Shown: piece after piece, positions 41,275 through 50,302 of the stretch
Numbering within the stretch: position 1 is the stretch's first letter
Layout of the letters: each line of letters opens with the position of its first letter
Assembly: GCF_001612765.1 (NCBI RefSeq)
Contig: NZ_BDBB01000028.1
Coordinates: 42,587 to 106,586 of the forward strand
DNA from: Nocardia arthritidis NBRC 100137
GTDB lineage: Bacteria > Actinomycetota > Actinomycetes > Mycobacteriales > Mycobacteriaceae
Length of the DNA stretch: 64,000 nucleotides
Direction: 5' to 3'
Program-made: the position numbers and the translations under genes
Notes under the pieces: model-generated
The model's input: the letters and a program-made list of their open reading frames with translations, nothing else
Databases searched by the model: none
Told to the model about the DNA's origin: nothing

Positions 41275-42404
41275 GCGACGGCGAGGACGATGACCTGGGT
41301 GATCTGGCGGCTGTCGAAATTGTCGTCGCTGACCAAGACCAGGGTTCGCTCGCCGGAAGGCAGCCGGGGACCCCACGTCATCCCCTCCACGTTGTCGACG
41401 GCGGCGAGTCCGACGTCGTCGAGGTCCACCAGCAGCCGCTTGGCCGCCGGGTGCGCGGCGCCGATCGGTGCATCGAGGATGTCGGTCGCGCCGCTCAGGT
41501 CGGCCTCGTAGACGCGGATCTTGTTGGCCGTGCCCGGGGAGAAGGACCGTTCCAGCACAAGAAGTTTCATGGGGTCGAGCGGATCGGCGGCGAGGACGGA
41601 CGCGATCCCGGTGCCGCCGCGGCCGGGTTCGGGCCGCGACTCGGCGAAGACCGGCTCCATCGGATACGCGTACTGGGCGAGCAGCGGGCCGGATCGAGCC
41701 TGGACGGTGATGCGCGCCAGCGCTCCACTGGTCGTGGTCGCCGCCGGTCCGTCCGGTAGCAGCGGCCCTTCCGTCGCGGTCGCGAACAATGCGCCGGCGG
41801 CGAGGAAGGTCGCCGCCTCCAGCGCCTGATTCTGCCGCGGACCGGAGCCGGGACGCATCCGTTCGTTCTCCGGAATCAGCAGCTCACCGGCATAGGAGCC
41901 GTCCTGGTGCGCGATCCGCACCGATGGGTCGGCCAGTAGGTCGCCGTCGCGTTCGCCTTCTTGGGTCCAGTAGTAGTCGCCGGTCCACGGGTCGACCCGG
42001 ATCTCCTCCGGGTCCACCGACATCGGCGGGTAGGCAGCGCCCGTCGCGGTCAACAGCGGCCGGGTGCCGGTGATCGTCACCGGTCCAACGCCGCGCTCGC
42101 CGACCTCGACGCGCGCGGTGTAGTACCGCGCGGGGTTCTTGCTCGACCGATCGTCGCTGATCACCACGAATTCACCCGTACGTGCCGAGTAATCGATACC
42201 GGAGAGGCCGCCCACGGTGGTGCCCTCGAAGTCCAGGCCCGACGCGATCACCTGCTCGCCCAGCAAGCGCACCGAGGGCGCGGGCGCGGAATCGGCGCCC
42301 GCCACCGGGACCGATACGAGGACGAGGGCACAACTGGCGATCAGAACATGGCGACTACGTCTCGGCACGGCTGCCAACCTATCCGGCCGGAAGGAGGCGA
42401 ACAT
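41271..42404 (-). CDS. Exported phytase-like (esterase-like) beta-propeller protein
   Basis: 377 residues. An N-terminal hydrophobic signal (RHVLIASCALVLVSVPVAGA, cleavage near residue 40) is followed by a phytase-like domain. Landmarks are GGLSGIDYSARTGEFVVISDD, DPEEIRVDPWTGDYYWTQEG, PLDPMKLLVLERSFSPG and NVEGMTWGP, the repeating strands of this propeller family. Function in actinobacteria is uncertain: the family name covers esterase and phosphatase-like activity. It overlaps the convergent MarR stop by four bases, and an alternative in-frame start lies near codon 14. Confidence 0.85.
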   Translation of the reverse strand: MFASFRPDRLAAVPRRSRHVLIASCALVLVSVPVAGADSAPAPSVRLLGEQVIASGLDFEGTTVGGLSGIDYSARTGEFVVISDDRSSKNPARYYTARVEVGERGVGPVTITGTRPLLTATGAAYPPMSVDPEEIRVDPWTGDYYWTQEGERDGDLLADPSVRIAHQDGSYAGELLIPENERMRPGSGPRQNQALEAATFLAAGALFATATEGPLLPDGPAATTTSGALARITVQARSGPLLAQYAYPMEPVFAESRPEPGRGGTGIASVLAADPLDPMKLLVLERSFSPGTANKIRVYEADLSGATDILDAPIGAAHPAAKRLLVDLDDVGLAAVDNVEGMTWGPRLPSGERTLVLVSDDNFDSRQITQVIVLAVA

Positions 42405-42482
42405 GCACAGGCTGGGAAACGACGGAAGCCCGCCACCGCGAAAAGCGGTGACGGGCTTCGCCGCCCGCGTTCCGGCCCGAGA

Positions 42483-44633
42483 CTACTTACGCAGCGAGGC
42501 CGGGACCTCGAAGCGCTCGCCGTAGTTCTTGGCGAGGTAGTCGGCGCGCTCCACGAAGGCCTCCTGGCCACCCGGGTAACCGACGATGAACTGGTGCACA
42601 CCACCGGTCCAGGCCGGGAAGCCGATGCCGAAGATCGAGCCGATGTTGGCGTCGGCGGTGGAGGTGAGCACGCCCTCGTCGAAGCACTTCTGGGTCTCGA
42701 TCGCCTCCGCGAACAGCATGCGGTCGATCAGATCCTGCAGCGGGACGCCGAAGTCCGCCGAGGTCTTGAAGTGCTCGCGCAGGCCGCCCCACAGACCGGT
42801 GCGCTTGCCGTTCTCGTCGTACTCGTAGAAGCCGGCCTTCTCCAGGCGACCCGGACGACCCTCGGACACCATGTAGTCGATGACGTCCTGCGCCGGGTGC
42901 CGCTTGACGCCCAGGGTGGTGTCGCCCGCTTGCGCGGCTTCCAGGGTCTCCTTGGCGATCTTCTGCATGAGCTTCATGTTCAGCTCGTCCGACAGCTGCA
43001 GCGGCGCGGCCGGGTAACCCGCCTGCAGACCGGCCTGCTCGATGGTGGCGGGCTCGATGCCCTCCTTGAGCATGGCGATCGCCTCGTTGACGAAGGTGCC
43101 GATCACGCGCGAGGTGAAGAACCCACGGCTGTCGTTGACGACGATCGGGGTCTTCTTGATCGCGAGGGTGTAGTCGAACACCCGGGCCAGCGCCTCGTCC
43201 GAGGTCTTCTCACCCTTGATGATCTCGACCAGCGGCATCTTGTCGACCGGCGAGAAGAAGTGGATGCCGATGAAGTCCTCCTGACGCTTCACGCCGGTCG
43301 CCAGACCGGTGATCGGCAGGGTGGAGGTGTTCGAGCCGAGCAGCGCGTCGGGGGTGACGATGTCCTCGATCTCCTGGAACACCTTGTGCTTGAGTTCGGT
43401 GTTCTCGAAGACGGCCTCGATGACGAAGTCGACGCCGGCGAAGTCGGCCGCGTCCGCGGTCGGCTTGATCCGGTCCAGCAGCGCCTTGGACTTCTCCTCG
43501 GTGGTCTTGCCCCGGGAGAGGGCCTTGGCCTCGATCTTCTCGGAGTAGTTCTTGCCGCGCTCGGCCGCCTCGATCGAGACGTCCTTCAGCACGACCTCGT
43601 AGCCCGCCTTGGCGGAGACGTACGCGATACCCGCGCCCATCATGCCCGCGCCGAGCACGCCGACCTTCTTGATCTCCTTCTTCGGCACGTCCTTCGGACG
43701 CGAACCGCCGTTGTTGATCGTCTGCAGGTCGAAGAAGAACGCCTGGATCATGTTCTTCGCGACCGGGCCGGTGAGCAGGTGCACGAAGTAGCGGGACTCG
43801 ATCAGCGACGCGTTGTCGATGTCGACCTGCGAGCCCTCGACCGCGGCCGACATGATGGCGCGCGGGGCGGGCATGTTCGCGCCCTTGATCTGCTTGCGCA
43901 GGTTCGCCGGGAAGGCGGGCAGGTTCGCCGCGAACGCGGGCGAGGACGGGGTGCCGCCGGGGATCTTGAAGCCCTTCTTGTCCCAGGGCTGCACGCCGCC
44001 CTCGGGGTTGGCCTTGATCCACGCCTTGGCGGCGGGAACCAGCTCCTCGATCGAGCCGACCAGCTCGTCGACCAGGCCGATCTCCTTGGCCTTGGCCGGC
44101 TTGTTGCGCTGGCCCTGCAGCAGCACCTGCATCAGGGCGTTCTGCAGGCCCAGCATGCGCACGGTGCGGATGATGCCGCCGCCCGCGGGCAGCAGGCCGA
44201 GAGTGGCCTCCGGCAGACCGATCTGCGAACCCGGCACGTCCGCCGCGATGCGGTGGTGGGTGGCCAGCGCGATCTCCAGGCCGCCACCCAGCGCCGCGCC
44301 GTTGATGGCGGCGACGACCGGCTTGCCCAGCTGCTCCAGGCGACGCAGGGCGCTCTTGATCTCGCCGAGCTCCTCCATCAGCGCCTGGGCGTCGTCCGGG
44401 CCGACCTTCATCATGTTCTTCAGGTCGCCGCCGGCGAAGAAGGTCTTCTTCGCGGAGGTCAGGACGACACCGGTGATGTTGTCCTTCTCCGCCTCGAGCC
44501 GGTCGACGGTGGCGGTCATCGACTTCTTGTACAGCTCGTTCATGGTGTTGGCGCCCTGGTTCGGGTCGTCCATCGTCAGTACGACGATGCCGTCCGAATC
44601 CTGCTCCCAACCGATCATGTTGGTTTCGCTCAC
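42483..44633 (-). CDS. fadB: Multifunctional fatty-acid oxidation protein FadB (enoyl-CoA hydratase / 3-hydroxyacyl-CoA dehydrogenase)
   Basis: 716 residues, GTG start with AGGAG ten bases upstream. The N-terminal crotonase domain (to about 300) carries KKTFFAGGDLKNMM and the oxyanion-hole stretch NGAALGGGLEIALATHHRIA. Then comes the NAD-binding 3-hydroxyacyl-CoA dehydrogenase domain (KVGVLGAGMMGAGIAYVSAK, with IGIHFFSPVDKMPLVEII) and its C-terminal helical repeats. It converts enoyl-CoA to 3-ketoacyl-CoA in beta-oxidation with the thiolase FadA, forming a heteromeric trifunctional complex. The pair resembles Rv0860/Rv0859. Confidence 0.94.
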   Translation of the reverse strand: MSETNMIGWEQDSDGIVVLTMDDPNQGANTMNELYKKSMTATVDRLEAEKDNITGVVLTSAKKTFFAGGDLKNMMKVGPDDAQALMEELGEIKSALRRLEQLGKPVVAAINGAALGGGLEIALATHHRIAADVPGSQIGLPEATLGLLPAGGGIIRTVRMLGLQNALMQVLLQGQRNKPAKAKEIGLVDELVGSIEELVPAAKAWIKANPEGGVQPWDKKGFKIPGGTPSSPAFAANLPAFPANLRKQIKGANMPAPRAIMSAAVEGSQVDIDNASLIESRYFVHLLTGPVAKNMIQAFFFDLQTINNGGSRPKDVPKKEIKKVGVLGAGMMGAGIAYVSAKAGYEVVLKDVSIEAAERGKNYSEKIEAKALSRGKTTEEKSKALLDRIKPTADAADFAGVDFVIEAVFENTELKHKVFQEIEDIVTPDALLGSNTSTLPITGLATGVKRQEDFIGIHFFSPVDKMPLVEIIKGEKTSDEALARVFDYTLAIKKTPIVVNDSRGFFTSRVIGTFVNEAIAMLKEGIEPATIEQAGLQAGYPAAPLQLSDELNMKLMQKIAKETLEAAQAGDTTLGVKRHPAQDVIDYMVSEGRPGRLEKAGFYEYDENGKRTGLWGGLREHFKTSADFGVPLQDLIDRMLFAEAIETQKCFDEGVLTSTADANIGSIFGIGFPAWTGGVHQFIVGYPGGQEAFVERADYLAKNYGERFEVPASLRK

Positions 44634-44748
44634 AGCTCTGTGTCTCCTAGGTGAATTAGCGGCGTTCGCGGCCCCGCGTGGTTACGCAGGCTGCCGCCTC
44701 CGGGCCTGACGCTCACGCCGCCGTGAATTCTCAGCTGTCGGTTGGGGC

Positions 44749-45963
44749 TCAGACCCGCTCGATGATGGTCGCCACGCCCATGCCGCCACCGATGCACAGG
44801 GTGACCAGCGCGTAGCGGCCGTTGCGGCGCTCCAGTTCGTCGACCATGGTGCCGGTGATCATCGCCCCGGTCGCGCCCAGCGGGTGGCCCATCGCGATCG
44901 CGCCGCCGTTGACGTTCAGCTTCTCGTCCGGGATGTTCAGATCCTTCTGGAACTTCAGCACCACGGACGCGAACGCCTCGTTGATCTCGACCAGGTCGAT
45001 GTCGTCGAGGGTCAGGCCCGCCTTGGCCAGCACCTTCTTGGCGGCCGGGGTCGGACCGGTGAGCATGATGGTGGAGTCGGCGCCGCTGGTGGCGGTCGCG
45101 ACGACGCGCGCACGCGGGGTCAGACCGGAGGCCTTGCCCGCCTCTTCCGAACCGATCAGCACGAGCGCGGCGCCGTCGACGATGCCGGAGCTGTTGCCGC
45201 CGTGGTGCACGTGGTTGATCTTCTCGACGAAGTGGTACTTCTGCAGCGCCACCGCGTCGAAGCCACCCATCTCACCGATCACCGCGAAGGACGGCTGCAG
45301 CTTGGCCAGGTCCTCGGCGGTCGTGCCGGGGCGCATGTGCTCGTCGGAGTCCAGCACGACGATGCCGTTCTGGTCCTTGACCGGGACGATCGACTTGGCG
45401 AAGTAACCGCCGGTGGTGGCCTTCGCGGCCAGTTCCTGCGAGCGCACCGCGTAGGCGTCGACATCGTCGCGGCTGAAGCCCTCGATGGTGGCGATCAGGT
45501 CGGCGGAGACGCCCTGCGGGACGAAGTAGGTGTCGTAGTTGGTGGCCGGGTCCAGCGCCCAGGCGCCGCCGTCGGAGCCCATCGGCACGCGCGACATGGA
45601 CTCGACGCCACCGGCGAGGACCAGGTCGTCGAAGCCGGAGCGCACCTTCTGGGCGGCCAGGTTGACCGCCTCGAGGCCGGACGCGCAGAAGCGGTTGAGC
45701 TGGAACCCGCCGACAGTGTCGGGCAGGCCGGCCACGGTGACCGCGGTACGAGCGATGTCCGCACCCTGGTCGCCGACCGGCGCGACCACGCCGAGGATCA
45801 GGTCGGAGATCCGGTCCTCGTCGAGGTTCGGGAAGCGGCCGCGCAGCTCCTGGATCAGACCAACAGTCAGGTCGATCGGCTTCACCGAGTGCAGCGAGCC
45901 GTTCTTCTTGCCACGGCCACGCGGAGTACGGATGGCCTCGTAAATGTAGGCCTCTGTGGTCAT
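44749..45963 (-). CDS. fadA: Acetyl-CoA acyltransferase (thiolase) FadA
   Basis: 404 residues. It cleaves 3-ketoacyl-CoA with CoA, the last beta-oxidation step. Active residues visible: nucleophile Cys in NRFCASGLEAVNLAAQ (about 95), His in NGGAIAMGHPLGATGA, and the second Cys in LVTLCIGGGMGVA. The ATG at 45963 has GAAGGAA upstream; a longer frame is rejected because its extra residues are the translation of a tandem repeat. First gene of the fadA-fadB operon (115-bp gap). Confidence 0.94.
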   Translation of the reverse strand: MTTEAYIYEAIRTPRGRGKKNGSLHSVKPIDLTVGLIQELRGRFPNLDEDRISDLILGVVAPVGDQGADIARTAVTVAGLPDTVGGFQLNRFCASGLEAVNLAAQKVRSGFDDLVLAGGVESMSRVPMGSDGGAWALDPATNYDTYFVPQGVSADLIATIEGFSRDDVDAYAVRSQELAAKATTGGYFAKSIVPVKDQNGIVVLDSDEHMRPGTTAEDLAKLQPSFAVIGEMGGFDAVALQKYHFVEKINHVHHGGNSSGIVDGAALVLIGSEEAGKASGLTPRARVVATATSGADSTIMLTGPTPAAKKVLAKAGLTLDDIDLVEINEAFASVVLKFQKDLNIPDEKLNVNGGAIAMGHPLGATGAMITGTMVDELERRNGRYALVTLCIGGGMGVATIIERV

Positions 45964-46294
45964 ATCGGAGTGTTCCTTCCTCAATGTGCGGCGGCCGGAC
46001 ATACGTCCGTCCGAGCGCTTCTGTGCGGCCGGGCCGGACATGCGTCCGTCCGAGCGCTGATGTGCGGCGACACCGCGGGTGCGGCGTGGCTGCGGCTGAC
46101 CTCGCCGACCGGCCTTGCGGCCGACCGTTCCTAACGCTGTACAAAACCAGGCAGGCAAGAGCGATCGCACATCACGGTCGCCCGTACGCCTGGGCATACC
46201 ATAGAACGTCGGCGTACCGAAGCTCCCGGCTACCCGTACATACTACCGCGGAGTGCGAACTCCGGTTAACTTAACGTCGTGAGAACCGTGGTTG
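45964..46294. other. 331-bp upstream region of fadA
   Basis: Contains the tandem repeat described separately and AT-rich patches farther out (around 46200-46280). It must hold the fadA promoter. The dnaX stop lies at its far end. No gene seen. Confidence 0.5.
45985..46059. repeat. Imperfect tandem repeat upstream of fadA
   Basis: Two copies of about 37 bases, each beginning TGTGCGG and running through GCCGGACATNCGTCCGTCCG to AGCGCT (copies at about 45985-46019 and 46022-46059), with a third partial TGTGCGGCG after. Each copy contains a GGAC-N-GTCC inverted element. This could be an operator for a fatty-acid regulator or only repeat expansion. Confidence 0.7.
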
Positions 46295-48958
46295 TCAACC
46301 ATCCAACCGTGTGGCACCCAGCTCACTCTTCAGCAATTCGAGGGCGACCTCGTCCGGGTCGCGCCGGTCGCCGGGAGCCACCGGATCGGCCGCGGCGGCC
46401 ATCATCTCCTGCTCCTCTTCCGGCGTGGAGGCGGGGACGACGCCGTCTTTGCTCCAGCCCCGGCCGCTCGCGGCGTCGCTTCCGCTCGGTGCGGCGTCGT
46501 AGGGCGGCGGATAGTCCGCGGGGCCGGGATCGTCCGGCAGGTCGGGATAGTCGGGCGGGGGGATGTCGTCCTCCGCGGGAAATGGGCGCGGATCGGCGCC
46601 ACCCGCGCGAGAGCGACCCGCGTTACCCGGCTTCTCGCCGCCCGCGGTGCGCGCCTGGCTCGGGCGGGAGAACCTCGGCGGGGCGGCGGCATCCGGAGCA
46701 CGGCCTGTCGCGTTGCCGGATTCACGTCCGGGCTGGCCGGCCGCCTGTCCGCGGGCACGGTTCCCGGTACCGCCGGCCCGTGGGGTCGCTGCGGGCCGTG
46801 TCGCCGCGCCGCCCGCTTCCCAGCGCACCTCGTGATCGCGGCCGAGCACCGCCCGCACCGCCGACCGCACCGCTTCCAGATTCCGCGGATCGGACAGGCG
46901 CTGGGCCAGCGGCGCGTGCTGATGCGCGAAGACGATGACCTCGCCCTCCACCCGGGCGACCGACGCACCGGCGAGCATCGCCTGCACGGCCGCGCCGAAC
47001 TCCCGCACTTTGGCGCGGATATCGGCCCAAGCGGCTTCCACCTCGCGCAGCAGATCACCGCTCGGCGCCGAGGAAGGAGCAGCGGACTCCTGCGCGGACG
47101 CGTGGGGCGGCGGTGCGTCGGATCGCCCCAGATCGCCCTGACCGACGGCGGACTCCTGCACGCCGGGCGAATCGTCGGCCCCGCGATCGCGCACGAAACT
47201 CCGCGTGGCAGTCGAATCAGCCCCGGTAGCGTTCCCCCCGGCCGCCTCAGGATTCGGTTCCGACGCACCTGCCGTCCCGGCCTTCGAAGTACTCGGCGCG
47301 GCGATCGCGCTCGGTCCTCCCGCCGGCATCGTTCGCGCCGACCCGCCGTCGGGCACAACGGCGGCGTCCGGTTCGGCAACCGGCGCAACAGGATCCGCGC
47401 CGCCTTCCGTGCCCGGCGCCGACGCATTCGTGGACGACTCAGCACCGGCGGGCATCGGTCGATGCCCGCCGCCCGCGGATTCCCCGTGGCCGCCGCCCGG
47501 CGCGGCGACAGTGGAATCCGCCGCACCGGAAGTCGGGCTTCCCCCGCCGCCGATCGGCCCGGGGCGATCAGCTGTTCCGGCACCGGCGGCAGGCCCCGCG
47601 GTGTGCGCCGAACCGCCGGCGGGATCGGCCCCACCGGCTTCGGCAGCGTCCTCCGAGCGACCACCCCCGCGGTTGTCGCGACGAATCGCGGCCAGCGCCT
47701 CGGCACCTCGGCGACGCGGTGACTCCGACGGCGACCCGGCCCCGGCCGTGGGCTCGGCGGGAGCGGGCGCCGGAGACGCGGCGGGAGCGGCGGTGAAGGA
47801 GCCCCCGGCCATACCGCGCTCGAGCCGTTCCAAGCGTTGCAGCGTGGCGGATTCCGCGTCGGACGCCGTGGGCAGCAACATGCGCGCGCAGACCACTTCG
47901 AGCAGCAGTCGCGGCGCCGTCGCGCCGCGCATCTCGCCGAGCCCCTCGTGCAGCAGCTGGGCGTAACGGGTCAGGGTGGCCGAACCCAATCGCTCGGCTT
48001 GGTCCCGCATCCGGTCGAGCACGTCACCCGGGCCGGTGACCAGGCCGCGTTCGGTGGCGTCGGGCACCGCGCGCATGAGGATCAAGTCACGGAAGCGGTC
48101 GAGCAGGTCGGCGGCGAATCGCCGCGGGTCGTGGCCCGCCTCCATCACCCGGTCGACGGTGCCGAACAACGCGGCGCCGTCGTCGGCGGCCAGCGCCTCG
48201 ACCGCGTCGTCGATCAGCGCCACGTCGGTGACGCCGAGCAGCGAGACCGCGCGGGCGTACGTGACACCCTCGGGGCCCGCGCCCGCCAGCAACTGATCGA
48301 GCACGCTGAGGCTATCGCGCGGCGAACCACCGCCCGCGCGAATCACCAAGGGGTACACCGCTTCTTCGACCGGCACGTGCTCCTGCTCGCAGATCCGCCC
48401 GAGCAGTCCGCGCATCGTGGCGGGCGGCAGCAGCCGGAACGGATAGTGGTGGGTGCGCGAGCGGATGGTGGGCAGCACCTTGTCCGGCTCGGTGGTCGCG
48501 AAGATGAAGATCAGGTGGGCAGGCGGCTCCTCGACGATCTTGAGCAGCGCGTTGAATCCTGCGGTGGTCACCATGTGCGCCTCGTCGACGATGAACACCC
48601 GGTACCTGGACTCGGCGGGTGCGTAGAAGGCGCGGTCCCGCAATTCCCTGGTGTCGTCGACGCCGCCGTGGCTCGCGGCGTCGAGTTCGATGACATCCAG
48701 GTTGCCCGTACCACCCGGCCCGAGCGCCACACAGGACGGGCAGGTGCCGCAGGGCGTCGAGGTGGGACCCGACACGCAGTTCAGCGATCGGGCCAGGATG
48801 CGCGCGGAGGACGTCTTACCGCAGCCGCGTGGACCGGAGAACAGATAGGCATGACTGATCCGCCCCGTGTCGAGCGCGATACTCAGCGGGTCGGTGACGT
48901 GCTCCTGACCCACCACCTCAGCGAACGTTGCCGGTCGGTACTTCCGGTACAGAGCCAC
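46295..48958 (-). CDS. dnaX: DNA polymerase III subunits gamma and tau
   Basis: 887 residues, GTG start. The AAA+ clamp-loader domain (1 to about 370) has Walker A FSGPRGCGKTSSARILARSL, a zinc module (CVSGPTSTPCGTCPSCVALG), VFIVDEAHMVTTAGFNALLK and the sensor EEPPAHLIFIFATTE. A very long low-complexity Ala/Gly/Pro/Glu segment spans about 395-610. A folded C-terminal polymerase-binding domain (about 620-715) and an acidic tail (DIPPPDYPDLPDD) end the protein. No slippery frameshift site was recognised, so a single tau-like product is expected. Matches Rv3721c. Confidence 0.95.
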   Translation of the reverse strand: MALYRKYRPATFAEVVGQEHVTDPLSIALDTGRISHAYLFSGPRGCGKTSSARILARSLNCVSGPTSTPCGTCPSCVALGPGGTGNLDVIELDAASHGGVDDTRELRDRAFYAPAESRYRVFIVDEAHMVTTAGFNALLKIVEEPPAHLIFIFATTEPDKVLPTIRSRTHHYPFRLLPPATMRGLLGRICEQEHVPVEEAVYPLVIRAGGGSPRDSLSVLDQLLAGAGPEGVTYARAVSLLGVTDVALIDDAVEALAADDGAALFGTVDRVMEAGHDPRRFAADLLDRFRDLILMRAVPDATERGLVTGPGDVLDRMRDQAERLGSATLTRYAQLLHEGLGEMRGATAPRLLLEVVCARMLLPTASDAESATLQRLERLERGMAGGSFTAAPAASPAPAPAEPTAGAGSPSESPRRRGAEALAAIRRDNRGGGRSEDAAEAGGADPAGGSAHTAGPAAGAGTADRPGPIGGGGSPTSGAADSTVAAPGGGHGESAGGGHRPMPAGAESSTNASAPGTEGGADPVAPVAEPDAAVVPDGGSARTMPAGGPSAIAAPSTSKAGTAGASEPNPEAAGGNATGADSTATRSFVRDRGADDSPGVQESAVGQGDLGRSDAPPPHASAQESAAPSSAPSGDLLREVEAAWADIRAKVREFGAAVQAMLAGASVARVEGEVIVFAHQHAPLAQRLSDPRNLEAVRSAVRAVLGRDHEVRWEAGGAATRPAATPRAGGTGNRARGQAAGQPGRESGNATGRAPDAAAPPRFSRPSQARTAGGEKPGNAGRSRAGGADPRPFPAEDDIPPPDYPDLPDDPGPADYPPPYDAAPSGSDAASGRGWSKDGVVPASTPEEEQEMMAAAADPVAPGDRRDPDEVALELLKSELGATRLDG

Positions 48959-49405
48959 GGCCAGAGGTTACCGGCGACCTCCGACAAAGGACATGCCCGC
49001 CCGCTGCGCCGTTCGCGGGCGATACACACGCACAAGTGTGAGCCAAGTCACAACATGCGCCACGCCTTCTTCGGCGACCACCCCTCGCACGCACGATAGC
49101 AACCCTTGAGCTATCGCTCACGCTGCACGAGCGAAGTCCGGACACAGCCGCCACGGCACCCCGCGCAGGCCGGAGAATATGGACCCACACCCCGATTTAC
49201 CTCGACTTTTCGGAGATAACGAAACCGCAACCATGGGTGACATCGATGCAATCGTCTGGCTAACGTGGCAGTCGGCAACTTCGGTAGCCAAACCTTCATC
49301 AGGTTGGTGACCCCGGCCGGTCCCTCATCCCGACCGGGGCACAACCTCAGAGCACCACGGGTGAACAGCGCCAATTCCCCCACTTCCACCGGAGGACCGT
49401 CCACC
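48959..49405. other. 447-bp gap between divergent dnaX and a hypothetical gene
   Basis: It should hold both promoters. The stretch 49180-49260 is lower in GC than the surroundings (TTATCTC, ATCGATGCAATC). A frame running from 49265 into the next gene has poor third-position bias before 49400, so it is treated as leader. No RNA or repeat recognised. Confidence 0.4.
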
Positions 49406-50224
49406 GTGTCGTGTGACGACATCGCCGCCGCCTGGCTGTCCAGCACCGATTTCGCAGGCGACCGCTCCGCCGTCGCCCTCTTGAGCCGCGCCATCAGCCC
49501 GCAGGAGTTCGCGATCAAACGCGACTCGCTGCCGGTCACCGCGGCAGCCGATCCGGCCACCGCAGCCGCCATCCTCGAACTCCTCGAACGCGGCCAGGTG
49601 CCCACCATGGCCGCGATCCGCACACTGACCGCGCAGAACGAGATGCGCCGCGAGGCCGAGCGCATCGAACGTCTCGGCCGCCGCGCCCAGCGCAGCATCG
49701 ATGACTTCGGCCGGGTGCTGGCCAAACTGGCCGACGCGCACTGGACCGCGCACGGCTACGGGCCCACCCGCCGCGACGTGCTGTGCACCGAGCAGATCAT
49801 GACGCTGATCCGCACCCGCGTAGGCAACATCGCCCCATCGGCGGTCAAACACCTCTGGCTGATCGAGCGGGCCCAGCGCGCGGGATGGATCGCCTCCAAC
49901 GCCAATCCCCGGTCTCTGTGCGCGGCCCGCCGTTTCTACGCGGCCCAGTACGGCAACCGGGTCTCGTTGCGTCCGGTGAACACCATCGGCACCGCGATCG
50001 CGGCCTATCTGGCGGATTACCTCGACGAACACGGCCGCGCGCCACGCTGGTCGGTGGTCGCGCAAGAACTGCGCGACGACCGCGGCCGCCGGATTTTCCA
50101 CAACACCGCCGATGCCCGCGCCCAGCAACTCTGGTTGACCACCGCGGAGTGGGTGGAGATGCGCGACGATCTGCCCGTGCCCGGACGGAGGGGATTGCGG
50201 GCCATCCGTAAGTCCCGCGGCTGA
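49406..50224 (+). CDS. Conserved hypothetical protein, helical
   Basis: 272 residues from the chosen GTG, which has GGAGG ten bases upstream; an earlier GTG at 49265 would add 47 residues of weak coding character. No signal or membrane helix. It is helix-rich with several short conserved-looking blocks: MRREAERIERLGRRAQRSID, then RRDVLCTEQIMTLIRTRVGN and AAQYGNRVSLRPVNTIGTAI. The C-terminal half contains two wing-like stretches (APRWSVVAQELRDDRG), so a DNA-binding role is possible but unproven. It stands alone upstream of the MMPL operon. Confidence 0.75.
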   Translation: MSCDDIAAAWLSSTDFAGDRSAVALLSRAISPQEFAIKRDSLPVTAAADPATAAAILELLERGQVPTMAAIRTLTAQNEMRREAERIERLGRRAQRSIDDFGRVLAKLADAHWTAHGYGPTRRDVLCTEQIMTLIRTRVGNIAPSAVKHLWLIERAQRAGWIASNANPRSLCAARRFYAAQYGNRVSLRPVNTIGTAIAAYLADYLDEHGRAPRWSVVAQELRDDRGRRIFHNTADARAQQLWLTTAEWVEMRDDLPVPGRRGLRAIRKSRG

Positions 50225-50254
50225 CTCGGGCGCCTCCCGCGGGCCCGACACCTT

Positions 50255-50285
50255 GGTTAACGACGTTATCCTAACGCCGTTAACC
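50255..50285. promoter_or_regulatory. 31-bp palindromic TetR operator
   Basis: GGTTAACG (50255-50262) mirrors CGTTAACC (50278-50285), and the inner arms CGTTA (50264-50268) and TAACG (50272-50276) mirror each other too. With 50270 as centre, only one base pair fails to match. It lies 17 bp before the MMPL gene, whose operon ends with a TetR gene, so it is the probable autoregulatory site. Confidence 0.85.
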
Positions 50286-50302
50286 TATCGAGTGGAGCCG
50301 CG

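Noticed and set aside
41961..44654. An 897-codon plus-strand frame across fadB
   Set aside because: It is antisense to the well-supported fadB gene; its composition is dominated by Arg, Val, Leu, Asp and Gly without any motif.
45985..46059. CRISPR-like repeat
   Set aside because: Only two full units, no variable spacers and no cas genes in the window.
45964..46197. Longer FadA start reading through the repeat
   Set aside because: The extra residues are a translation of the tandem repeat (the SDGRMSG pattern) and have no thiolase homology; the ATG at 45963 has a clear ribosome site.
49265..49405. N-terminal extension of the hypothetical gene
   Set aside because: Third-position GC is low and there is no ribosome site at 49265, while GGAGG precedes 49406.
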